From: an uncultured Bacteroidota bacterium
GTDB lineage: Bacteria > Bacteroidota > Bacteroidia > Chitinophagales > LD1
Direction: 5' to 3'
Assembly (NCBI GenBank): GCA_903919075.1
Contig: CAIXGR010000070.1
Coordinates: 1 to 64,000 of the forward strand
DNA length: 64,000 bases
A program made the translations under genes and the position numbers. The notes below the pieces were generated by a model. It ran no database searches. It saw only the letters and a program-made list of their open reading frames with translations, and had not been told where the DNA came from. This document shows positions 27,291 through 35,929 of the stretch, in pieces; the first letter of the stretch is position 1; the number at the start of each line of letters is the position of its first letter.

Positions 27291-28253
27291 ATGGGTAAGC
27301 TTTTTCGATTTTTGGTTGTTATTATCTTATTAAATAGTTGTAATACTAATAGCAATAATGTTCCGGTAATTGGTTTTGCTGATGCTTTTGAAGATAACAC
27401 TATTGCACAGGCCAAGCAGGGTTTTTTTGATGCATTAAAAAAAGATGGTTACTCAAAAGAACAAAAAAACATAAAGGTAATTTACCGCAATGCGCAGGGA
27501 GATATTCCTAAACTTGCGCTTTCCATTAAATACTTTATTTCGGAAAAAGTAACACTCATTGCAACTAATCCTTCTTTATCCACTATAACCGCCATACAAA
27601 ACACAAAAGATATACCGGTGTTTATGATGGTTTCGCCTTCGCCAGAATTAATGAAAGTTGCTGATGCGAGCGGCAAGGCCCCTTCTAATCTTTTCGGCGT
27701 TGCAGAAACATTAGGATATATTGATACTTCATTTTCACTCATTCCTAAATTAGTTATTCCACATTCTGGCAAATTAAAAGTGGGTATGCTATATAACCAA
27801 AGCGAACCACAATCTGAAGAAGCCTTGAACCGAATCCGCCAATTATCAGAGCAGTTGAATATTGATTTGGTTTACTTACCGGTTAACAGCACTGCTGATG
27901 TGCAATTGGTAACCCAATCATTACTCACAAAAAATATTGATGCGTTTTTTGCTAATCCAGATAACACAGTTTTCGGTTCGTTCGAAACTATTATTAAAGC
28001 TTGTAACAATGCGAAAGTTCCGGTGTTTACCAGCGAGGCCGGTTTGGTGGCTCGTGGTGCAGTAGCTGCGTACGGGGCCGATATTTACCAATGGGGCTAC
28101 CAGGCAGGTGAGCAGGCTGCGGCATTCTTAAAGAATAAAAGCACCAAAGGTTTAAATTGGGAAATGGTAAAACTGAGAAAGAGAGTTTATAATGCAACAG
28201 CGGCAAAACAATTTAATATTTCTGTTCCGCCCGATTTTGAAGCACTGAAATAA
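27291..28253 (+). CDS. ABC importer substrate-binding lipoprotein (COG2984 type)
   Basis: A 320-residue lipoprotein: the signal sequence ends in LLNSC, with C17 as the lipidation site. The mature protein is a periplasmic-binding fold of the DUF534/COG2984 type, with VIGFADAFEDNTIAQAKQGF, the hinge segment VTLIATNPSLSTITAIQNT, and VPVFTSEAGLVARGAVAAYG near the second lobe. Relatives bind aromatic amino acids in some TrpXYZ-type systems, but the ligand here cannot be told. The stop codon overlaps the next start by one base (TAATG), so the three importer genes form an operon. Confidence 0.87.
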   Translation: MGKLFRFLVVIILLNSCNTNSNNVPVIGFADAFEDNTIAQAKQGFFDALKKDGYSKEQKNIKVIYRNAQGDIPKLALSIKYFISEKVTLIATNPSLSTITAIQNTKDIPVFMMVSPSPELMKVADASGKAPSNLFGVAETLGYIDTSFSLIPKLVIPHSGKLKVGMLYNQSEPQSEEALNRIRQLSEQLNIDLVYLPVNSTADVQLVTQSLLTKNIDAFFANPDNTVFGSFETIIKACNNAKVPVFTSEAGLVARGAVAAYGADIYQWGYQAGEQAAAFLKNKSTKGLNWEMVKLRKRVYNATAAKQFNISVPPDFEALK

Positions 28254-29122
28254 TGGAATTCTATTTAACCGCCATCATGTTGGGGCTTTGCCTCTCATCC
28301 ATGTCGCTGGGTATTTTTATTACCATGAAAATATTCGGCATTCCGGATATTACTACCGATGGAAGCTACACACTTGGCGCTGTAATTACTGCGGTTTTAA
28401 TTACTGCACATTGGCCGACAGCTACAATTATACCGGTGGTGTTGCTATCCGGTGCCGGTGCCGGTGCCTTAACTGGTTTGATACACACTAAGCTTAAAAT
28501 AGAGGCACTTTTAGCAGGTATTTTGGTAATGACGGGCCTGTATTCAGTCAATCTAGTAATTCTTGGCCGGTCTAATGTTCCCCTGCTTAATGTAGCTACA
28601 ATATTCTCATCGTTTCATTTGTTTGGCAATTCTATTTACAATGATGCTGTGGTTGCATTAATATTTATATTAGCTATAGCCGCTATTTTGGGCTACGTTT
28701 TAAAAACCGATTTTGGTATTGCCATGCGCGCCACCGGTAATAGTGCTTCTATGACAAGGGCATTGGGAATTAATAATAATGTAATGAAAATTGTTGGCCT
28801 TGCTTTAGCCAACGCTTTAACTGCGCTAAGTGGTTACCTGGTGGCCCAATACCAAAACTTTACTGATATTAATATGGGTATAGGCATAGTTATTACCGGT
28901 TTGGGCTCGGTGCTAATTGCTGATGCCTTAATAAAATGGATTAATATAAGATCGATAGTATGCCAGTTGGTGGTTGTGTTGGTGGGAAGTATTATTTTCC
29001 AACTGGTTCTTGCTTTTACGCTTTCAATTGGTATTGATCCAAACTTACTGAAATTAGTAACCGCGGGTTTTGTGTTGCTTATTGTAAGTATTCCGATGAT
29101 AAAAAAGTGGGGCACTGCATGA
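28253..29122 (+). CDS. ABC importer permease (COG4120 type)
   Basis: A 289-residue membrane protein with about eight hydrophobic segments. The segment MKIFGIPDITTDGSYTLGA near the N-terminus and AMRATGNSASMTRALGIN in a cytoplasmic loop (the likely ATPase-coupling helix) are typical of the BPD_transp_2-like permeases paired with COG2984 binding proteins. It overlaps the binding-protein gene by one base and the ATPase gene by four (ATGA), indicating translational coupling. It would provide the translocation path for the unknown ligand. Confidence 0.88.
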   Translation: MEFYLTAIMLGLCLSSMSLGIFITMKIFGIPDITTDGSYTLGAVITAVLITAHWPTATIIPVVLLSGAGAGALTGLIHTKLKIEALLAGILVMTGLYSVNLVILGRSNVPLLNVATIFSSFHLFGNSIYNDAVVALIFILAIAAILGYVLKTDFGIAMRATGNSASMTRALGINNNVMKIVGLALANALTALSGYLVAQYQNFTDINMGIGIVITGLGSVLIADALIKWINIRSIVCQLVVVLVGSIIFQLVLAFTLSIGIDPNLLKLVTAGFVLLIVSIPMIKKWGTA

Positions 29123-29868
29123 TAGTATTAAATAACATACAAAAAATTTTTAATAAAGGAGAAGCGAATCAGGTTACCGCGCTGAATAATGTGTCGCTTA
29201 CTGTTCAAAAAGGAGAGTACTTGGTAATTGTAGGTTCTAATGGTTCAGGAAAAACTACTTTATTGAACGTTATTTCCGGCGCGGAATTTTGCACTACCGG
29301 TAAGGTGGTGATTGATGAAACAGATGCAACCCGTTTGCCCGAATACAAACGTAGCCAGTGGATAGCGCGTGTATTTCAAAACCCATTGAGTGGCACAGCA
29401 CCCGACCTTAGCATTATTGATAATTTCCGGCTTGCGGCATTACGCACCGGTAAAAGAAAATTGGTTATAGGTGTAAACGATGCATTTAAAAAATTAGTAA
29501 GAGATAAGATAGCCACCCTTGGCATGGGACTTGAAAATAAAGTAGAACAAAATATGGGCACGCTATCAGGTGGCCAAAGACAGGCGCTCACTCTGTTGAT
29601 GAGCGTTATGGACAACCCCCAAATATTATTACTTGACGAACCAACCGCGGCTCTAGACCCAAGAAGCGCCAAACTTATCTTGGAAACTGCCGATGCGTTA
29701 ATTAAGCAATATCAACTTACCGCCATACTTATTACTCATAATCTTAAAGAAGCCCAACAATATGGTAGCCGCATTATACAAATGAGTGAAGGCAGCATAA
29801 CAAAAGATTTTAGCACGGAGAAAAAGGCCAACCTGCAATTGCAGGATTTGGTAGAATGGTTTGGCTAA
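29119..29868 (+). CDS. ABC importer ATP-binding protein (COG1101 type)
   Basis: A 249-residue ATPase with Walker A GSNGSGKTT, signature LSGGQRQA, Walker B ILLLDEPTAALD and the switch histidine in LITHNLKEAQQYG. It energises the importer encoded by the two preceding genes. The start was set at ATG 29119, which overlaps the permease stop (ATGA). An earlier in-frame TTG at 29107 is less likely. The N-terminus then reads MIVLNNIQKIFN, as expected for the first ABC strand. Confidence 0.93.
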   Translation: MIVLNNIQKIFNKGEANQVTALNNVSLTVQKGEYLVIVGSNGSGKTTLLNVISGAEFCTTGKVVIDETDATRLPEYKRSQWIARVFQNPLSGTAPDLSIIDNFRLAALRTGKRKLVIGVNDAFKKLVRDKIATLGMGLENKVEQNMGTLSGGQRQALTLLMSVMDNPQILLLDEPTAALDPRSAKLILETADALIKQYQLTAILITHNLKEAQQYGSRIIQMSEGSITKDFSTEKKANLQLQDLVEWFG

Positions 29869-29920
29869 AATACTTGTTTTTAGGCCGTCCCAATCGTTTA
29901 TAACGGCGGCATAAAAAGCT

Positions 29921-29928
29921 TAACTTTG
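29921..29928 (+). promoter_or_regulatory. Candidate Bacteroidota -7 element (TAnnTTTG)
   Basis: TAACTTTG is an exact match to the TAnnTTTG -7 consensus, 35 bases before the start of the first glycine-rich protein gene. The -33 box is weak (GTTTA about 20 bases upstream). It marks a likely start of a separate transcript after the ABC operon. Confidence 0.45.
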
Positions 29929-29963
29929 GCATAAGATTAACACAAATCGAAAACTAGCTAAAC

Positions 29964-31544
29964 ATGCACAAACAATTACAACTAATTATTATTGCACTAC
30001 TGTGTTTTGCTTCGCAGTATAAATTGATAGCTCAGGGCGGCGTAGGGATAAATGCTACTGGCTTAGCCCCTAATAACGCCGCTATACTAGATATAAGCTC
30101 AACAAATAAAGGGCTTCTTATTCCGCGCATGTCAACATCCGATATCAATGGAATTCAATCGCCACCATTGTATTTGATGGTAGTAGATACTAGCACTAAT
30201 TGTCTTGAAATGTATGGGTACGGAAACTGGCAAACTATCTCTTGTTTATGTAGCGGCCCTCCTTCTACACCGGCAGCTATTAACGGGGATACTTTGCCTT
30301 GTTCGGGTGAAACCAGTGTTATTTATTCTGTTATGACTGTAATTGGAGTTAATTCGTACACTTGGACGGTTCCTGCAAATGCAACTATTACAGCCGGGCA
30401 AGGAACAAATTCAATTACTGTAAATATGGGTAGTATACCGGGTAATGTAAGCGTGGTGGCAAATAATAATTGTGGCTCAAGTAATGCAAGTATTTTACCG
30501 GTTGGCATAAACAATGCACCATCAACACCCGGTACAATAACCGGAAACGCTTTGGCAATTGGTAGTTCGTCAAACAATCTATATTCTATTAGCCCGGTAA
30601 ATAATGCCAGTAATTATACCTGGACACTTCCTGCAGGTTCTTTTGTTACCGCAGGTCAAGGTACAGATTCTATATTGGTTACTTTCGGTACAATTTCCGG
30701 AAATATATCAGTTACTGCAGGAAATAGTTGCGGTACAAGTTCTTCAAGCAGTTTAGCAATATCTATTTGCAATTATGGACCGGGTTCTCAAACATTCAAT
30801 TATACGGGCGGCTCTCAAATTTTTACTGTGCCCTGTGGTGTTAGCTTTATTACCATTGCTGCGTGGGGTGCTGCAGGTGGTGTGGGTAACCAGGGTGGTA
30901 ATATTGGTGGCCTTGGCGGTTATGCTACCGGAACATTAGCTGTAACCGGTGGGCAGCTGCTTCAGATTAACGTAGGTCAAATGCCGCCAACAAGTAGTAA
31001 TGTAGGTGGGTGGAATGGCGGCGGAAATGGCGGCACCGGCGGAAGCGGTTATGGTGGCGGTGGCGGTGGGGCATCGGATGTGAGGCTAATGACAGATACA
31101 TCTTTAAATGGCCGGCTAATTGTTGCCGGCGGTGGCGGTGGAGATGCCGGTAGCGGGTATGGCGGTGGTATTCAAGGCTGTGCGTACGGCAATAATTTAA
31201 ATCAAAACCCAAGCAATGGTTCGGGCGGTGGAGGTACGCAATCTGCGGGCGGTGCAGCAGGGCAGGGTGTTATATCAAACTGGCCTAATTGTGCATCAAA
31301 TGGTAATGCCGGTAGCTTTGGCGTGGGGGCCGATGGTGTATATAATTATTATCCTGCTCAATGTGGTGTATATATAAGTGGCGGTGGCGGTGGTGGCTGG
31401 TACGGTGGTGGAAGCGGTGGCACATCGGGTAATTTCGGAGGGGGGCCCAGTGGTGGTGGTTCGGGTTATACAGGTGGTGTAGCAAGTGGTTCTATGCAAA
31501 CAGGTATTCAAAATGGTAACGGGCAGATTACAATTTCATGGTAA
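29964..31544 (+). CDS. Secreted glycine-rich protein with PKD/Ig-like repeats (copy 1)
   Basis: A 526-residue secreted protein. The signal peptide ends near residue 23 (LIAQ). A head module with GVGINATG and AILDISSTNKGLLIPRM follows (about 25-60), a motif widespread at the N-termini of Bacteroidota surface proteins and tail-fibre-like proteins. Two Ig/PKD-like repeats come next (about 100-185 and 190-270; YTWTVPANATITAGQGTNS, YTWTLPAGSFVTAGQGTDS). The C-terminal half (about 275-526) is a glycine-rich domain (GGGGGGASDVRLM, IVAGGGGG) resembling the glycine-rich region of ALK/LTK receptors (PF12810-like), ending in NGQITISW. No T9SS sorting domain is visible. Function is unknown; an adhesin or surface-fibre role is inference. 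Copy 2 is adjacent. Confidence 0.85.
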   Translation: MHKQLQLIIIALLCFASQYKLIAQGGVGINATGLAPNNAAILDISSTNKGLLIPRMSTSDINGIQSPPLYLMVVDTSTNCLEMYGYGNWQTISCLCSGPPSTPAAINGDTLPCSGETSVIYSVMTVIGVNSYTWTVPANATITAGQGTNSITVNMGSIPGNVSVVANNNCGSSNASILPVGINNAPSTPGTITGNALAIGSSSNNLYSISPVNNASNYTWTLPAGSFVTAGQGTDSILVTFGTISGNISVTAGNSCGTSSSSSLAISICNYGPGSQTFNYTGGSQIFTVPCGVSFITIAAWGAAGGVGNQGGNIGGLGGYATGTLAVTGGQLLQINVGQMPPTSSNVGGWNGGGNGGTGGSGYGGGGGGASDVRLMTDTSLNGRLIVAGGGGGDAGSGYGGGIQGCAYGNNLNQNPSNGSGGGGTQSAGGAAGQGVISNWPNCASNGNAGSFGVGADGVYNYYPAQCGVYISGGGGGGWYGGGSGGTSGNFGGGPSGGGSGYTGGVASGSMQTGIQNGNGQITISW

Positions 31545-31614
31545 TACAAAGACGCCCGCTTGCTACATGAAACAAACATATTATAATTTATTTATGAATA
31601 TAAAATTTCTGAAA

Positions 31615-33150
31615 ATGAAAAAAACATTGCAATTATGTTTCATTTGTTTGGTAATGTTTGGTGCACAACAAAGCCAATTATTTGCACAAGGTGGCGTGGG
31701 CATAAATGCAACCGGTGCACCTCCTGATAACTCTGCAATTTTAGATATAAGCTCTACAAATAAGGGGTTATTAATACCAAGAATGTCTACCGCTCAAAGA
31801 ACAAGTATATCTGGTCCGGGCACTTCGCTTATGGTGTTTGATACTACCAATAATTGTTTAGAAATGTATGGATACGGTGTGTGGCATACTATAACCTGTA
31901 TATGCAGTGCTGCCCCTTCAGCACCGGGCATAATTACCGGTAACGCAAGCCCTTGTTCGGGTGCCAGTAATGTTGTTTACTCTGTAGCACCGGTGGCAGG
32001 AGCTAATTTTTACGTGTGGACGGTGCCTTCGGGGGCAAGTATTTTAACCGGTCAGGGCACTAATTCGATATTAGTAAATATTGGAAGCACTCCCGGTAAT
32101 GTAAGTGTATCCGCTGGTAACGATTGCGGAACTAGTGGCGCAAATAGCTACCCAATAACAATAAATACTATTCCATCTACGCCCGGTTCAATAGGTGGTT
32201 CTTCTACTTTTCCACACAATCAAACAGGTGCCAGTTATTCTGTTGCCGCTATTAGCGGTGCAACCACATATACATGGACTATACCAGGTGATGCTACCAT
32301 TGCCTCTGGACAAGGAACAGATTCCTTAACTATAAATTTTGGAACATCGAATGGCAACATATGTGTAACCGCAGGTAATATTTGCGGCACCAGTACATCA
32401 AGCTGCACGTTTGTTACTGATTGCTATAGCCAAGGCACACAGTTATTTGCTTTTACCAGTAACCAACAGGTTTTTACTGTTCCAGTTTGTGTAACTTCAA
32501 TAACTATTGCGGCCTATGGCGCTCAGGGGTATCCTTATAATTCACCAACGGCAGGCCTGGGTGGCTACGCAGTAGGTAATTTAGCAGTAACACCCGGACA
32601 AATTCTTTATGTATACGTAGGTGGCGAAGGTGCACAACCTACCGGTGGTTATAACGGCGGCGCAACAGGCGGCTGGAGTGGTGGGGGAGGAGCATCGGAC
32701 GTTAGAACTGGTACAGATTTAAGCACCCGGATAATAGTTGCCGGTGGTGGTGGTGGCACAACGGCATGGGGCTCGAACGGTGGTGTTGGTGGTGGCGATA
32801 CCGGAGGAGTAGCATCTAACAGTAATTACTATAGTTGTGGTTCGGGAGTTTATGGTATTGGTGGCAGTGGTGGTACACAAAGCGGTGGCGGTGCTTCGGG
32901 AACTTACGCGGGCAACCAAGGTGGAAACAATGGCCAGCCTGGCTCGTTAGGCGTGGGTGGTGGTACGGATAGTTGGAATAATGGCGGCGGTGGTGGTGGA
33001 TATTATGGTGGTGGTAGCGGGGCTACGCCCGGCTGTTCAGGATGGGGTTCCGGCGGCGGTGGCGGCTCTTCGTATCTTGGTGGCGTTACTAATGGAACCA
33101 CAACTCCAGGCTCCAATTCAGGTAATGGTTCAATAACTATAAGTTGGTAA
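31615..33150 (+). CDS. Secreted glycine-rich protein with PKD/Ig-like repeats (copy 2)
   Basis: A 511-residue tandem paralogue of the preceding gene, with the same layout: a signal peptide (MKKTLQLCF to LFAQ), the GGVGINATG and AILDISSTNKGLLIPRM head, two Ig/PKD-like repeats (YVWTVPSGASILTGQGTNS, YTWTIPGDATIASGQGTDS), and a glycine-rich C-terminal domain with GGGGASDVRTG and IIVAGGGGG, ending in NGSITISW. The start ATG 31615 was chosen because it begins a standard signal peptide; the frame extends upstream to other starts (31567 and 31486), the latter overlapping copy 1. The two genes most likely arose by tandem duplication and are cotranscribed across the 70-base gap. Confidence 0.85.
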   Translation: MKKTLQLCFICLVMFGAQQSQLFAQGGVGINATGAPPDNSAILDISSTNKGLLIPRMSTAQRTSISGPGTSLMVFDTTNNCLEMYGYGVWHTITCICSAAPSAPGIITGNASPCSGASNVVYSVAPVAGANFYVWTVPSGASILTGQGTNSILVNIGSTPGNVSVSAGNDCGTSGANSYPITINTIPSTPGSIGGSSTFPHNQTGASYSVAAISGATTYTWTIPGDATIASGQGTDSLTINFGTSNGNICVTAGNICGTSTSSCTFVTDCYSQGTQLFAFTSNQQVFTVPVCVTSITIAAYGAQGYPYNSPTAGLGGYAVGNLAVTPGQILYVYVGGEGAQPTGGYNGGATGGWSGGGGASDVRTGTDLSTRIIVAGGGGGTTAWGSNGGVGGGDTGGVASNSNYYSCGSGVYGIGGSGGTQSGGGASGTYAGNQGGNNGQPGSLGVGGGTDSWNNGGGGGGYYGGGSGATPGCSGWGSGGGGGSSYLGGVTNGTTTPGSNSGNGSITISW

Positions 33151-33221
33151 AGCGGTTCTTCAGGTAAGAAGGAGGTTTATTGCATAAGCTGACTTTAATC
33201 CGTAATAGAGTCATTTCTTTG

Positions 33222-33229
33222 TATCTTTG
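33222..33229 (+). promoter_or_regulatory. Candidate -7 element, leaderless small ORF
   Basis: TATCTTTG matches TAnnTTTG exactly and ends 6 bases before the ATG of the 42-codon ORF at 33236. A start site about 7 bases downstream of the element would coincide with the ATG, i.e. a leaderless message. The -33 box is unclear. Confidence 0.4.
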
Positions 33230-33235
33230 GTGTAT

Positions 33236-33364
33236 ATGGATTCAATCATTAACTACATGCGCCAACTTAGCCTAATGGGTTGGCTGATTGTTATTGTCTT
33301 TGGTTTGTTAGCGCTTGTTTCAATTTATAGCCAATTCAGAAAGCGCAGGAGCACTGAAAAATGA
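33236..33364 (+). CDS. Small single-helix membrane protein (42 residues)
   Basis: An ORF of 42 codons with one strong hydrophobic helix (about residues 13-31, LMGWLIVIVFGLLALVSIY), an N-terminal amphipathic stretch (MDSIINYMRQ) and a basic C-tail (QFRKRRSTEK). The distribution predicts N-out/C-in. It fits the family-free class of small membrane proteins, and it fills most of the gap between a glycine-rich protein gene and a convergent haem-binding gene. A -7 element directly precedes it. I recognise no family. Confidence 0.5.
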   Translation: MDSIINYMRQLSLMGWLIVIVFGLLALVSIYSQFRKRRSTEK

Positions 33365-33378
33365 GCGAGTGCTTAGGT

Positions 33379-33885
33379 TTACTTTTTCCTGTCTTTTGGT
33401 TTAATCAAACTATCGGCCGGGTAAGTAGATTTCATATTATCCTTTAGCATTTTAGCCCAATCAATAAGCAAAGTGCGCTCACCTGCATTTAGTATTGCAT
33501 CACGATGGATGAAAGTATAAGATGAAAGAGGCATTTCGTCCTTATCAATAAGCTCAATCACATCGCCAAGTTTATCGTATTGCCGGTAAATAGGATAAGC
33601 AGCAAACTCGGAAAAATTGAAATGCTTTTTCCCATCATTAATATGGTTTGTTAGCCACCAACCTACAGGCTGAATATTTACATACCACGGGTAAACAGTA
33701 TAATTACTATGGCAGTCGTTACAAGATGTTTTTATAATAGCTTTTACACTATCCGGCACCGGGTATAATTTCGAAATATCATTTACTGTACTATTCGCCA
33801 CATTTAGGTTTGGGCGAAAAAACTGCATTGCAATTATTATAATTAGTAACGCCCAGCCTATTCTTTTCTTGGTAATCATTCTCAA
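33379..33885 (-). CDS. Haem-binding-domain protein with CxxCH
   Basis: A 168-residue protein with an N-terminal membrane anchor or signal (about 8-22). The c-type haem motif is CNDCH in KTSCNDCHSNYTVYPWYVNI, followed by PVGWWLTNHINDGKKHFNFSEF. This arrangement is that of the Haem_bd (PF14376-like) domain found in Bacteroidota. The domain probably binds one haem covalently in the periplasm; its electron partner is not encoded here. The C-terminus is Lys-rich. It is convergent with the 42-residue ORF (14 bases apart). Confidence 0.88.
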   Translation of the reverse strand: MRMITKKRIGWALLIIIIAMQFFRPNLNVANSTVNDISKLYPVPDSVKAIIKTSCNDCHSNYTVYPWYVNIQPVGWWLTNHINDGKKHFNFSEFAAYPIYRQYDKLGDVIELIDKDEMPLSSYTFIHRDAILNAGERTLLIDWAKMLKDNMKSTYPADSLIKPKDRKK

Positions 33886-34049
33886 TAATAATCAAAAATG
33901 TAATTAAAAACTGTGCATTTATTTTATCATAGTTAAAAATGCTGTATTTGCATCCCATTTAATTTATTATAGAAAGTAAAATAATCTTACGTATTCCCTT
34001 TGTCAGTTTGCATATTAATCTCATTTTCAATATGATTTACACCAGTTAA

Positions 34050-34208
34050 ATGAATTGGCTGCTTTTACGCAGGTGTAAAACCCGTTTTCAACAGGTTTCT
34101 AAATATTATAGTTTTAATTATTATGAAGTTGGTGAAACTAAAGTGCTTATTTATGCGTTAAAATTACAAGGCGGACCAGATATTTTTCGCATGGTGCTTG
34201 TAACGTGA
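34050..34208 (+). CDS. Possible 52-residue ORF in a 380-base gap
   Basis: The gap 33886-34265 has no obvious gene. Reading it, one frame from ATG 34050 to the TGA at 34206 encodes 52 residues with a basic N-terminus (MNWLLLRRCKTRFQQVSKYY) and a C-terminal part GETKVLIYALKLQGGPDIFRM that looks protein-like rather than AT noise. No family is recognised. It could be a small protein, a decayed gene fragment or chance. An 8-bp inverted repeat, TTTACACC (34036-34043) and GGTGTAAA (34072-34079), straddles its start. Confidence 0.25.
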   Translation: MNWLLLRRCKTRFQQVSKYYSFNYYEVGETKVLIYALKLQGGPDIFRMVLVT

Positions 34209-34265
34209 AGAGATTTCAAAATAGAAATAATATACATCTTACAACGCTCTAGTTTTATAGCCGTT

Positions 34266-35789
34266 ATGAAGAGACATTTGCTGACGTTTATAACTGTTTT
34301 AGCAGTTTATGCTGCGCAGGCACAATTTTTTGTTGGCTTGCGGGGTAGTTCGTATGGCGGTGTAACCAATGTTGATTATAATCCTGCAATTGCTGATAAT
34401 AAATTTATAGTTGATATCAATCTTATTGCAGTAGCAGCTAATGTAAATAATAATTATGTTGGCTTAAGCCGCAAAGCGGTATTTCATCCATCATTATTTA
34501 CTAATTCAAACTTTCAGTGGCAATATTTGCAAGAACGGATAAATGGTAAGAGCAAGAATGTTTATGTAGGTACACAAATTACCGGCCCTTTGTCGTTTAT
34601 GTTTTCTTTTGGCCCTAAGAAAAATCACAATAAAAATGCGATAGCATTTACCTATCATAACAACAGCTTAGTTAATACCGATAATATTTCTGAAACTCTT
34701 GCCCGTTCATCATACTACGGCCTGGGTGACAGAGCGGATGCCGCGGTTCACTTCTTGGGTAAAAACTTGAGTAACCCTAATCTTGCAGTGCGGGCTGCTG
34801 TTTGGAATGATTACGGGATAACTTATTCGCGTGAAATAATTAATAAAAAGGCAAATTTGATAAAAGTGGGTGGAACATTAAAGTTGCTGCAACCCATTAC
34901 AGGCGCTTACGCCTATTCAAATAATGTAAATTATAAATGGAGTGAATTTGATCAGTTGAATATTTATAATACCCAGCTTAATTATGCTTATTCGAAAGGG
35001 TTCATTACTTCAAAAGAATATTTGCCGCAAAATATAGCACAAAATGTACCGGACTACATTAATGGTTTGTTTAGTTTTAAAAATGCAAGCCCTACGGCTG
35101 CGGCCGATTTGGGCGTAATTTACGAATGGAGGCCTGATAAAGATAAACCCGCAGGCGAAACAAGTTGCGATTGCGAGACCTATTATAAAAAGGATAATTA
35201 TAAAATATCGGCTGGCTTATCAATAGTTGATATTGGAGCATTGCATTTTAACCGCGCGCCAAACACGGATAATTTATATGCTAATATTCAAAGTTGGAGT
35301 GTAGCCGGCATACAATTTCCAAACGGATTACAAAGTTTTAATGATACACTTCGTTCAAGGTTTCAATCGCTGGCAAGTAAAAATTCATTTAATATTTGGC
35401 TGCCTACGCGCATTAATATGTTTGTTGACTACAACATAAAATACAATTTCGGGGTTAACTTTTCCGCCACTATTTCGCCTCAGTTATCTTCTCAAAGAAA
35501 TATGCTTCATCAGGTTAGTTTTTTTACAGTTACACCAAAGTACGAGCTCATGTGGTTTGGTGCTTACTTGCCGGTTTCATATGATGCATTCGGTAACTTT
35601 AGCGTAGGCACCACTTTGCGCTTAGGGCCGCTTATTATAGGCAGCCAGGATTTGCTGGGCTTTCTTATAAAAAAGTACATTTACAATGCCGATGTACATG
35701 TAGCGCTAAAAATTACTATTCCAAATCATAAGCGTTGTCCTAAGGGCGATATCAGGTTTACTAAAAAAGACCACAGTTCAAAAAGGTAG
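34266..35789 (+). CDS. DUF5723 family outer-membrane-like protein
   Basis: A 507-residue protein with a signal peptide (MKRHLLTFITVLAVYAAQAQ). The N-terminal motif RGSSYGGVTNVDYNPAIADN is typical of DUF5723, a Bacteroidota family. Alternating aromatic/polar strands run to the end (FGVNFSATISPQ, YELMWFGAYLPVSYDAFG, FSVGTTLRLGPLIIGS), suggesting a beta-barrel in the outer membrane. The C-terminus is basic (KRCPKGDIRFTKKDH). The function is unknown. It appears monocistronic; the promoter must lie in the 380-base gap before it. Confidence 0.83.
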   Translation: MKRHLLTFITVLAVYAAQAQFFVGLRGSSYGGVTNVDYNPAIADNKFIVDINLIAVAANVNNNYVGLSRKAVFHPSLFTNSNFQWQYLQERINGKSKNVYVGTQITGPLSFMFSFGPKKNHNKNAIAFTYHNNSLVNTDNISETLARSSYYGLGDRADAAVHFLGKNLSNPNLAVRAAVWNDYGITYSREIINKKANLIKVGGTLKLLQPITGAYAYSNNVNYKWSEFDQLNIYNTQLNYAYSKGFITSKEYLPQNIAQNVPDYINGLFSFKNASPTAAADLGVIYEWRPDKDKPAGETSCDCETYYKKDNYKISAGLSIVDIGALHFNRAPNTDNLYANIQSWSVAGIQFPNGLQSFNDTLRSRFQSLASKNSFNIWLPTRINMFVDYNIKYNFGVNFSATISPQLSSQRNMLHQVSFFTVTPKYELMWFGAYLPVSYDAFGNFSVGTTLRLGPLIIGSQDLLGFLIKKYIYNADVHVALKITIPNHKRCPKGDIRFTKKDHSSKR

Positions 35790-35929
35790 AAGGTGTGCGT
35801 TGTTCTTAATCTCATATAAAAAATACTTTGTTGTTTAACCTTGGCAGATTAACACGAAGAGAAATTATTTTGAGGCAGCTTTCAACTTGCCCGTTTGCCT
35901 TTTGAGTAAGATTTTATTTAACGCAGCAA

